A stretch of DNA of 9,882 nucleotides, taken from positions 1 to 9,882 of the forward strand of contig CANHEC010000039.1 in the NCBI GenBank assembly GCA_947459455.1. Reading direction: 5' to 3'. Source of the DNA: Chitinophagaceae bacterium. Lineage in GTDB: Bacteria > Bacteroidota > Bacteroidia > Chitinophagales > Chitinophagaceae. Shown here in pieces: positions 1 through 7,261 of this stretch. Positions within the stretch are counted from its first letter, which is position 1. Each line of letters starts with the position of its first letter. Below the pieces are notes generated by a model, which saw only the letters and a list, made by a program, of their open reading frames with translations, did not search any database and had not been told where the DNA came from. The translations under genes were made by a program, and so were the position numbers.

Positions 1-3000
1 AACGGCACCACCGGAGCCGGCTTGTATAATATTATTTCTACTCCCACTATTCGCAACGTACTGTTTGCCCAAAACGCAGCTACCGGTAATGGCGGCGGCT
101 TTTACAATGAGTCGGGAAATCCCAACATTTTACAGTCGGTGTTTTGGAGCAATAGCGCTGTAAACGGTGGCGGCGCCTACAGCAGTGGCGGCGGCCTGCA
201 GCTCACCAATTGTACAGTAGCCCGCAACAGCGCTACTACCAATAGTGGCGGCATTTTTGTAACCGGCGCTACAGGCGCCAAACTCATGACCTGCATTGTA
301 TGGGGCAATACCGCCCCCACCAATGCAGCTATCAACAATGGCTTCTCTACCATCAGCTACAGCACCGTACAAAGCGCCAGCGTACCAGCCGGCACAGGCA
401 ATAAAAACACCGACCCTGTTTTCATCAACATCAACGACGGCGATGGCAATGATAACTTGTGGCGCACAGCCGACGACGGTGTGGGCATCAGCGGCTGCTC
501 ACCAGCCATTGATGCCGGCGAAAACGGTACGCTCAGTCTCACAACTGACTTTACAGGTGCTACCCGCCGAGTAGATGTACCCTTTGTGGCCAATACAGGC
601 AACGGCACCGCCCCTATTGTAGACATGGGCGCCTACGAAAACCAGGCCAACATCACCGCAGCACAGTTCAGGGGTCAAATTGGCAATGCTCACACCATTC
701 CCCGCAAGCGTGAACTGTTTCCCGATTCTGTCACATCTGTGGTAGATCCAATCGCCTTTCCAGGCCTCACTATCAGCTGGCAAAAAGCCGACTCCATCAA
801 CGGGACCTGGAGTGCATGGAGCGCCGCAACTCCCCAGCAGTCCACACCATTTTACATCCTTACCGACTCCGTATTCCCCAACACGGTGCGGTACCGCCGG
901 GTGAGCACAGTGTGTGGTACCAGCTACTTTACCGATTCGGTACGCATCAAAGTGGTGGTACCCAATGGCGCTATTGCGGGAAAAGTTGTCAGCAGAAATG
1001 AAACAGCTGTCAAAGGCATCACCATCTCCGTGAAAAAAACAATGGACATCATGGGCAGCCCTGCCTCACATGTATATACCACTACCACCGGTGATGATGG
1101 CACTTTCCTGATTCAAAATATCTACTACGGTGACCCAGACCTCCTGGTTGGCGCTAGTACAGAGTTCGAAATACGACCTTCGAAGCCCAACCACGGATTC
1201 AATCCCTCGGTTCTTAGACGTGGGCTGTCGCAAAATTTACCCACCAACCCCAACCCAGCCAATTTCCGCGATACAACGGTCTTCAGTGTAACCGGCAGCA
1301 CCATTCAAACCTGTACCGACTGCAACAATGCTTCAACAGGCGCTACAGAAATACAGAACTGCCCGATTGATAGTGTAGAAATGTTTCGCGACAACCAGTT
1401 TTTCATGCGCACCACGTTCCTCAATCCGCCGGGTGGCTTTGGCCTGTGGGCTAACTCCGTCAGCGATCCGGGCACTTATCGGTACGAGCCCCGCTTCCGC
1501 AATCACCAGTTCGATCCGCCCTTCATCAACCTGCCGGTGAGTGGCAATGTGGCCAACGTAAACTTTACCGACACCACTACGCGGGTGATCTCGGGCCGCC
1601 TCACTGCCGGCTGCAATGAGTTTATTGGGACCGCTTTGCTGGATTTTTACGACCTATTGCCGCCCGATGGCCAGGGCAACCCACGCCCCTCCTGCTTCCG
1701 CAAGCGGGTGACTACCCAACCGGTGACCGGCTACTACGAAATAAGACTACCGGCACGGCGCTACCAGGTGCGGGTGGTATCGTTCAGCCAAAGCTCCAAC
1801 GTCACCAATCTCGACCTGCTCGACTTCTTCAATAACCGTACTTCAAAAGACTCGCTGACCCGCGACATCACCACCGACAATGCTGTACTGAACATGGTGT
1901 ACGAACGGCCGCCGGTCATCAGCATCAGCGGGCTGGATAATAGCTGTGCCCCTAATGCTTATGTGGTAATTCCGCAGGCAGTAGAACGCACCTTTACCAT
2001 GCAGGTGCGCCAGGGCAACACTACCTGCCCGGCGATTGGTGATTCCATCATCCTGAATACCAACGTGCAGCAGGAAGATGTAAACGAACGACTGGCATTT
2101 AAGCTCACCAACGGGAATGCGGAAGTAAAACTGAAGGGGGGTATTCCCAATATCATCGCACCGCACTTCAAAACGTTCAATGCCATCTTCAGCGATCGAT
2201 TTGGCCGTGCCAACGCCACGCTGAACCGGAACGTGGTGGTAACCGGCGTAAAAGCCAATACAGCCACGTTTACTACGGTGTCGCCCGAAATACCCCTGAT
2301 GATACTGCACGATCCTCCAGGCGACAACAGCTTTAGTTTTTGGGAAACCAGCCGTACCAATGAAACCACGCTGACCATGTTTGCGGCCAACAATAGAAGT
2401 ATAAACGCATGGGCCGAGGTAAAAATCGGCACCGAGTTTCAAGCTGGCCTGGGTATCAGCACCACCACCAGTATTTGGGGCAGCATCAAAGGCTCGGTAA
2501 ACGTGGGCAGCCAAACCCGCAATGCCAACGAAACCGTGCTGAGCACCACCACCACGCAAAACTTTTCGACTTCAAACAACCCCAGTGTAGTAGGCAGCCA
2601 AGGCGATGTATTTATTGGTGCGGCGCTCAACCTCATATACTCGATAGCCAATGAGCTGACCTACCTGCCACCCTGTAGCCTCAGCCTGCAGAAGAAGCTG
2701 ATCATTGCCAACAAAGGTTTTCAAACACAGTATATCTATACCGAAGAGCATATTCGAGGCAATATCATTCCGACCCTGAAAATGTTCCTTGACAATCCGG
2801 GCACCACTCCGGAGAAAAAGCGGGAGTACGCCAACCAAATCAGCATTTGGGAGCAGGTGCTGAACAACAATGAGCAAAACAAGAAAAGGGCGGCCTTCGA
2901 TAAAAACCTGTCGTTTGACGGTGCCGCAGGGCCCATTACTTCCACCACTACTACCACTGCCTCGCGGCGCAGTACGGTAGAATTTGCTATGAACATTGAC

Positions 3001-4884
3001 GCCACTGTAGCGGCCGAAATTGGCCTTGAAATAGCCGGTAGTGGTGCCAGCGGTGGCGTAGAAGTAGCCTTTAAAATGGAAACAGGTGGCAGCGTATCGA
3101 ACAATGTACTCAACAGCACGACTATTGGCTATACGCTGGATGATGACGACAACGGCGATTTCTTCTCGGTTGATATCAAAAAAGATCCGGTGTACAATAC
3201 ACCCGTGTTTGAACTGGTAGCCGGTACCAGCAGCTGCCCCACCGAAGAAGGCTCGCAGCCACGTGACGAAATGCAGCTGGTAATACCCGAACCAGTGAAG
3301 AACAATGTGGACCCGAATGGTGAAGCGGAGTTTATACTGCGCCTGGGCAATACTAGCCAAAGCCAGGAAACCCGCACCTACCAGCTGAGCTTTTTGCAAG
3401 CCAGCAACCCCAACGGGGCGCAGATTACTGTGGGTGGCAGCCCCTACATTACGCCCATCAACTATACCATCGGCTACCTGGGCGAAGTACAGGTGCTGGT
3501 AAAGGTGCGGCGCGGAGCCTCGCAGGTGTTTTCGTATGAAGGGCTGCAGTTTATGCTGAGCGATGCCTGCGGTGGTGACCAGAGCAAGATCGGCAGCATC
3601 AGCGCCAATTTTCAGAGCCAGTGTAGTGCGGTAGAGTTAGCCATGCCTGAAAACAACTGGGTAGTGACCACTGCCGAAAACAACCTGCTGCCGGTGGTAA
3701 TAAAAGGCTACAACCTGGCAGGACTAACCAAAGTAGAGCTGGAGTATTCGCTGCAAGGCACCAGCAACTGGATCAGGGCTTTTGAACGCACAGCCGCTCA
3801 ACTGAACAACAGTGTAAATGGCACGCAGGTGAATTGGAACATTACCGACATACCCGATGGGCGCTACAACCTGCGGCTGAAGCTAACCTGTGGCTTTGGG
3901 GTAGTGTACTCGCAGCGCAGCACCGGCATTATCGATCGTACGGCCCCCATTGTGTTTGGCAAAACCAACCCAACCGATGATGTATATACTACCGGCGACG
4001 CTATTGGCATCAACTACAACGAAACACTGGACTGCAGCACGGTGAATAATAGCAAGGTGAGCCTCAGACGGCTGTCGAATGGGCAACTGTTGAATATCAA
4101 CATAGGCTGTACCGACAATCAGATTGTAATTGTACCGCAGGATAATATTGGCTCCTTTACCGGCGATAGCATGCTGGTAGAAATAAAAAACCTGCGTGAC
4201 CAATACGGCAACCTGCGCACCAGCACCGATGTATGGCGCTTCAACATCGGACAGTTTACACCCGCCACTACCGGCAGGGCGCTCAACTTGTCGATCAACA
4301 ATTCGAACATTAATGAAAACTCAGGTCAGTTTATCGAGTACGTCTTCACACTGGCGCAAACAGCCCCACAGGACATTCGCATCAACTACATGGTATCGGG
4401 CAATGCAGTAGCCGGCACCGACTACACCGTACAGTACGTCGACTCGCAAAAGCTAAACACAGTACATACCAGCAGCGAAGGCAGCATTACCCTGTTTAAA
4501 AACACCACTCAAACCAGGCTGCGCATCCGGCCCGTAGGCAATAGCTTTTTTGAGCCCAACAAGACCATTCGGCTGATACTGGCCGAAGGTGGCGACTACC
4601 AGCTGGGTACCAACATCACCGCCAGTGGCACCATTGTAAACGATGATACCCCCACCGTTTACACCTTCACCGGCAATGGCAACTTCACCAACAATGGCAA
4701 CTGGGTAAATGGGGCCAAGCCACCTGCAGTGCTCGAGATTGGTAGCGAAATCATCATTGACCCGGGTGGCAATGGCGAATGCATACTGGACACGCCGCTG
4801 ACCATTAAGCCAGGTGCCAAACTAACCGTAGCGCCGGGCAAAGTACTGCGACTGGTAAATGGCCTGCAGATAAAATGGAACTAA
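1..4884 (+). CDS. Giant mosaic surface/secreted protein, 5'-truncated (beta-helix, Ig-like, Calx-beta)
   Basis: The frame is open at base 1, so the true start and any signal peptide lie upstream; the TTG at base 22 is not a credible start. Residues here are numbered from base 22. Residues 1-150 hold Gly/Asn-rich repeats (NGGGFYN, NGGGAYS) typical of a right-handed parallel beta-helix. SPAIDAG (160-166) and DMGAYEN (201-207) match the end of a choice-of-anchor-Q-type domain. An Ig-like segment (about 250-315) and a carboxypeptidase-regulatory-like sandwich (316-375, with GDDGTF) follow, then related sandwiches to about 640. The region 750-1080 is an unfamiliar module with LHDPPGD (762-768). 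Further sandwiches lead to a Big_5-like domain (1305-1412, DRTAP), a Calx-beta domain (1420-1542, with NENSG, AGTDYT and GTIVNDD) and a beta-rich tail (1543-1620). By family it should be an extracellular adhesin or matrix protein; ligand and role are unknown. No type IX sorting domain is recognisable at the C-terminus. Domain boundaries are approximate. Confidence 0.88.
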   Translation, partial: NGTTGAGLYNIISTPTIRNVLFAQNAATGNGGGFYNESGNPNILQSVFWSNSAVNGGGAYSSGGGLQLTNCTVARNSATTNSGGIFVTGATGAKLMTCIVWGNTAPTNAAINNGFSTISYSTVQSASVPAGTGNKNTDPVFININDGDGNDNLWRTADDGVGISGCSPAIDAGENGTLSLTTDFTGATRRVDVPFVANTGNGTAPIVDMGAYENQANITAAQFRGQIGNAHTIPRKRELFPDSVTSVVDPIAFPGLTISWQKADSINGTWSAWSAATPQQSTPFYILTDSVFPNTVRYRRVSTVCGTSYFTDSVRIKVVVPNGAIAGKVVSRNETAVKGITISVKKTMDIMGSPASHVYTTTTGDDGTFLIQNIYYGDPDLLVGASTEFEIRPSKPNHGFNPSVLRRGLSQNLPTNPNPANFRDTTVFSVTGSTIQTCTDCNNASTGATEIQNCPIDSVEMFRDNQFFMRTTFLNPPGGFGLWANSVSDPGTYRYEPRFRNHQFDPPFINLPVSGNVANVNFTDTTTRVISGRLTAGCNEFIGTALLDFYDLLPPDGQGNPRPSCFRKRVTTQPVTGYYEIRLPARRYQVRVVSFSQSSNVTNLDLLDFFNNRTSKDSLTRDITTDNAVLNMVYERPPVISISGLDNSCAPNAYVVIPQAVERTFTMQVRQGNTTCPAIGDSIILNTNVQQEDVNERLAFKLTNGNAEVKLKGGIPNIIAPHFKTFNAIFSDRFGRANATLNRNVVVTGVKANTATFTTVSPEIPLMILHDPPGDNSFSFWETSRTNETTLTMFAANNRSINAWAEVKIGTEFQAGLGISTTTSIWGSIKGSVNVGSQTRNANETVLSTTTTQNFSTSNNPSVVGSQGDVFIGAALNLIYSIANELTYLPPCSLSLQKKLIIANKGFQTQYIYTEEHIRGNIIPTLKMFLDNPGTTPEKKREYANQISIWEQVLNNNEQNKKRAAFDKNLSFDGAAGPITSTTTTTASRRSTVEFAMNIDATVAAEIGLEIAGSGASGGVEVAFKMETGGSVSNNVLNSTTIGYTLDDDDNGDFFSVDIKKDPVYNTPVFELVAGTSSCPTEEGSQPRDEMQLVIPEPVKNNVDPNGEAEFILRLGNTSQSQETRTYQLSFLQASNPNGAQITVGGSPYITPINYTIGYLGEVQVLVKVRRGASQVFSYEGLQFMLSDACGGDQSKIGSISANFQSQCSAVELAMPENNWVVTTAENNLLPVVIKGYNLAGLTKVELEYSLQGTSNWIRAFERTAAQLNNSVNGTQVNWNITDIPDGRYNLRLKLTCGFGVVYSQRSTGIIDRTAPIVFGKTNPTDDVYTTGDAIGINYNETLDCSTVNNSKVSLRRLSNGQLLNINIGCTDNQIVIVPQDNIGSFTGDSMLVEIKNLRDQYGNLRTSTDVWRFNIGQFTPATTGRALNLSINNSNINENSGQFIEYVFTLAQTAPQDIRINYMVSGNAVAGTDYTVQYVDSQKLNTVHTSSEGSITLFKNTTQTRLRIRPVGNSFFEPNKTIRLILAEGGDYQLGTNITASGTIVNDDTPTVYTFTGNGNFTNNGNWVNGAKPPAVLEIGSEIIIDPGGNGECILDTPLTIKPGAKLTVAPGKVLRLVNGLQIKWN

Positions 4885-4922
4885 CCAAAGATCGATCCGC
4901 TCTCCCACACTTGCACATCACA

Positions 4923-4957
4923 AGCCGGCCCGCTATTCAGCGGGTCGGCTGCTTTTA
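4923..4957 (+). terminator. Rho-independent terminator after the giant surface-protein gene
   Basis: The two arms AGCCGGCCCGCT (4923-4934) and AGCGGGTCGGCT (4939-4950) pair over 12 bp with one G-U wobble (G4928 with T4945) around a 4-base ATTC loop. The stem is followed by GCTTTTA, giving a short T run. It starts 38 bases after the stop codon, as expected for a terminator of the upstream gene, and separates that gene from the lipoprotein gene. The T tract is only four bases, so termination may be incomplete. Confidence 0.75.
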
Positions 4958-5055
4958 GCACCAGCCTGGCACATGCCGCATGGCCTAAATACCCGCTACA
5001 CGGTAGCAAAGCAATACGAGGATGGCACAACTTTGCGATACCTTAAAGCAACGCC

Positions 5056-6195
5056 ATGAAGAAATCGCACTGGCTGTGGCTGGCGATTACTGCCACCGCC
5101 ATCAGCTGCAGCAGTCCTGCTACCAACGAAACGGCTGACGCAGCCAATGCCGCTAGCCTTTTCGAAAAAGCCCGTATAGAACTCGAAAGCCGCTATGAGT
5201 TCATTGACACGTTTGACGTGAGCACTGGCCTGGCGGTCGTTCGCCAAAACGATGTGTATGGCTTTGCTGACAGCAGTGGCCAACTGGTGATTCCCATGCG
5301 GTATATGTATGCCAGCAGCTTTACCGACGAACTCGCCCTTGTATCAGATAGCAGCGATCAATTCAGCTTTATCGACAAAAGCGGCCGGGTAGCCATTGAC
5401 CTAAAGGACTACGAAAATGCCTTCCCTTTTGTAAGCGGCTATGCGGCTGTACGAAAGGGCGACAAGTATGGCTTGATAGACAAAGCAGGGAAAGAAATAA
5501 TGCCCTGTCAGTTTGAAGCCGCACCACAACAGATTGTCCCGGGCACTTACATACTGGTTCAGCAGGGCAAAGCATTCATTGGCGATTTGGCCGGCAAGCC
5601 CACCCTTGCCATCAGTGGCTTTGGCGAACTGTACTACGACGAACAAAACAAGCAGTACGCCATGTATACCGACAGCGGCTGGGTACTGACCGGCCCCGAC
5701 GGTGCGCTTCGCAAACGACTGGATTGCCAGGGGCTGATTGGGCAGGGGGGCCTCTACTTTGTGAACCGTACAGGGATAGCTGGCACCGAATCGGCTATAC
5801 TGAATGCGCAGGGTGATGAGATTGTGCCGTATGGCAAATACGACAATATCAACCCGGAGATAGCTGATGGGCTGGTTTGCGTGGCTGTTCGCACCGGCGA
5901 AACACCGCAACCCGATGGCAGCAGCATCGTGAACCAGCGGGTAGGCTATGTAGATGCAACCGGCAAAGAAGCAATCCCGCTGAGGTATCGGGACGTGGTG
6001 CACGACTTTAGTGAGGGCCTGTGTGCCGCCGGCGATAGCGCCACTGGCAAAATTGGCTACATCAACACCAAAGGCAACTGGGTGGTACAACCGGCCTATA
6101 GCCGCGGCGAGGTATTCAGAAAAGGCTATGCCCGGGTGTGGACCGATGAGCAAACCAGCTTTTATATAGACCGAACCGGAAAGCGGGTACAATAA
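5056..6195 (+). CDS. WG-repeat lipoprotein
   Basis: This 379-residue protein opens with a lipoprotein signal peptide: MKK, a hydrophobic stretch, and AISC with Cys18 as the likely lipidated residue. The ATG at 5056 is chosen because it places this signal exactly at the N-terminus. The body carries WG-type beta repeats (roughly: G-[FLY]-[IV]-[DN]-xx-G, then a polar-hydrophobic run ending in P and an aromatic residue). Copies lie at about residues 67-85, 103-120, 137-155, 247-263, 296-312, 333-350 and 367-379. The middle (156-246) is much less regular. WG-repeat proteins are common in Bacteroidota envelopes but their molecular function is poorly known; binding or scaffolding is a guess. The gene sits behind a strong terminator, so it probably has its own promoter. 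A CAACTTTG at 5028-5035 resembles the Bacteroidota -7 box TAnnTTTG with one mismatch, but no clear -33 element accompanies it. No Shine-Dalgarno sequence is visible. Confidence 0.9.
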   Translation: MKKSHWLWLAITATAISCSSPATNETADAANAASLFEKARIELESRYEFIDTFDVSTGLAVVRQNDVYGFADSSGQLVIPMRYMYASSFTDELALVSDSSDQFSFIDKSGRVAIDLKDYENAFPFVSGYAAVRKGDKYGLIDKAGKEIMPCQFEAAPQQIVPGTYILVQQGKAFIGDLAGKPTLAISGFGELYYDEQNKQYAMYTDSGWVLTGPDGALRKRLDCQGLIGQGGLYFVNRTGIAGTESAILNAQGDEIVPYGKYDNINPEIADGLVCVAVRTGETPQPDGSSIVNQRVGYVDATGKEAIPLRYRDVVHDFSEGLCAAGDSATGKIGYINTKGNWVVQPAYSRGEVFRKGYARVWTDEQTSFYIDRTGKRVQ

Positions 6196-6261
6196 GCCGA
6201 GCCGCATACAATAGCCAGCTGGTTTAAACAGCGGCGATACAGCTATGCAGTGCCGGTCCCA

Positions 6262-6942
6262 TCACCGCAGGTATAACACAAAATGCACGGCATTATCGGT
6301 AGGTGTGCCACTGCCATCGAAACACCGCAATACCAGCAGGCCGCCGGCCGCCGAAGCCATAGCAGTGCGATAGGCAGTGCCGGTAGTACTTACCAGCACT
6401 ATATGGCTGCTTAGGTTCACCGACACATTTTGAATGACGATTTCGTACACGCCGGTACTAAGGCGTGTGGCTGTGAAATTGCCGGTGCCAGCCAGCACAG
6501 ACCCTGAGGGGCTAACGGACCCGTAGCAGCGGGGCAGCAAATCGACCGGGCCCGTGGTGGGGCGCAGCAAACGGCCCGTCAGCGTGGCATCGCCAGCTAC
6601 ATGCAGCCGGGTAGCAGGCTGCGGGGTGCCAAGGCCCACCTGTCCCAGCGAATCGATCCGCATGGCCTCGAACCCACCCATCTGAAAACGAATGCTACCC
6701 GCCTCGTGCAGGGCAAGGGTAACCGCATGATCGAGCGGAAAGGCCTGGCGATACTGGAAATAAATGCCGAAGCCGCGGGCACTATCGGCTGTGCTGGCGG
6801 CATTGGATAGCTGCAGGCCCAACCGGTCGGCCGGACTGTGCAGGTGCAGCCACTGCTGTGGCTGTGCCGTACCAATGCCCACCTGCTGACCAGCGGCCGA
6901 CAGCGCACCAAACAGGGCCAATGATGCAAAAAGCTGTTTCAT
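6262..6942 (-). CDS. Secreted VGIGT-motif protein of unknown function
   Basis: This is a 226-residue protein. The first 18 or so residues (MKQLFASLALFGALSAAG) form a standard Sec signal peptide, which fixes the start at 6942. Mature sequence begins near QQVGIGT. Two copies of a motif widespread in exported Bacteroidota proteins are present: VGIGTxxPxxxLHL at residues 21-34 and VGLGTxxPxxxLHV at 102-115. In larger relatives this motif precedes tail-fibre-like or intramolecular chaperone regions. Here the remaining part (about 125-226) is a compact, Ser/Thr/Gly-rich predicted beta domain, and no S74 chaperone-like end is seen. No lipobox or membrane anchor is apparent, so it is periplasmic or released. 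The gene converges on the WG-repeat lipoprotein gene with a 66-base gap that contains no convincing terminator. Function is unknown; the family assignment rests on the motifs alone. Confidence 0.83.
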   Translation of the reverse strand: MKQLFASLALFGALSAAGQQVGIGTAQPQQWLHLHSPADRLGLQLSNAASTADSARGFGIYFQYRQAFPLDHAVTLALHEAGSIRFQMGGFEAMRIDSLGQVGLGTPQPATRLHVAGDATLTGRLLRPTTGPVDLLPRCYGSVSPSGSVLAGTGNFTATRLSTGVYEIVIQNVSVNLSSHIVLVSTTGTAYRTAMASAAGGLLVLRCFDGSGTPTDNAVHFVLYLR

Positions 6943-6971
6943 GCCAAAAATGACTGCCTGTAAGCTGCCCC

Positions 6972-7004
6972 CAAATAGAGTACTGTAAACCGATCATTTA
7001 GCAA
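6972..7004 (-). promoter_or_regulatory. Possible Bacteroidota-type promoter for the secreted VGIGT-motif gene
   Basis: Read on the minus strand, TCTATTTG (6979 down to 6972) matches the Bacteroidota -7 consensus TAnnTTTG at all fixed positions but one. A TTG (7004 down to 7002) lies 22 bases upstream of it and could serve as the -33 element. This would put the transcript start about 25 bases before the ATG at 6942. The match is weak and such boxes occur by chance, so this is only a candidate. Confidence 0.28.
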
Positions 7005-7190
7005 GTGCCGGCTGCTGATGGGCAAATGTGGCCGCACCAGCCGACACCTGTACAATAGCCGATGGGCTGCCCCCGCCCATGGCGTGGCCACAAGCGTGGG
7101 CCCGCAGCGCAGCGAAGGACGGTACCCTGCAAAACGCGGAACAGCTGCCCGGGCCCTGCACCGCTGCCGACAGCCCCTCAATAGAATCTT

Positions 7191-7216
7191 AAATTAGTTG
7201 TTTATGCAACTAATTT
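7191..7216. promoter_or_regulatory. Perfect 10-bp inverted repeat, candidate operator of the fadN-like gene
   Basis: The arms AAATTAGTTG (7191-7200) and CAACTAATTT (7207-7216) are exact reverse complements separated by six bases (TTTATG). The centre lies about 58 bases upstream of the ATG at 7262, where a repressor site is expected. Length and symmetry suit a dimeric TetR- or MarR-family regulator, and such regulators commonly control beta-oxidation genes; that link is inference, as no regulator gene is in the window. The left arm ends in TTG, 21 bases before a poor -7-like TACTTCGT (7222-7229), so the site may overlap the promoter. It is unlikely to be a terminator because the stem is AT-rich and no gene ends just before it on either strand. 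Confidence 0.6.
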
Positions 7217-7261
7217 CCTTTTACTTCGTACCCATCTCTTGCTTAAAAACTGTTTTGCTAT

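Larger units (their letters stand above)
6943..7261. other. Divergent intergenic region (319 bp)
   Basis: This gap separates the starts of the minus-strand secreted-protein gene and the plus-strand beta-oxidation gene, so it should contain both promoters. Bases 7020-7180 are strikingly GC-rich compared with the A/T-rich flanks next to each start. No convincing gene fits: the one open frame through it on the minus strand encodes an Arg/Cys-rich peptide with no signal or motif. The right end carries the inverted repeat at 7191-7216 and an A/T-rich leader without a Shine-Dalgarno sequence. I see no tRNA-like fold or riboswitch. Confidence 0.6.

Noticed and set aside
2461..2565. ACC-rich runs suggesting a simple sequence repeat
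   Set aside because: These are short Thr codon clusters within the reading frame, too short and irregular for a phase-variable tract.
1843..3399. Long minus-strand open frames (238 and 275 residues) opposite the giant surface protein
   Set aside because: They overlap a continuous sense frame with clear domain structure and show no recognisable features of their own.
6196..6261. Possible bidirectional terminator between the convergent genes (GCCGC...GCGGC and a near-palindrome around GTTTAAAC)
   Set aside because: The arms are only five bases with a long loop, the inner palindrome is imperfect, and no T run follows on either strand.
6939..7181. 80-residue minus-strand open frame in the divergent intergenic region
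   Set aside because: It encodes an Arg/Cys-rich peptide with no motif, overlaps the start of the secreted-protein gene, and is explained by the local high GC.
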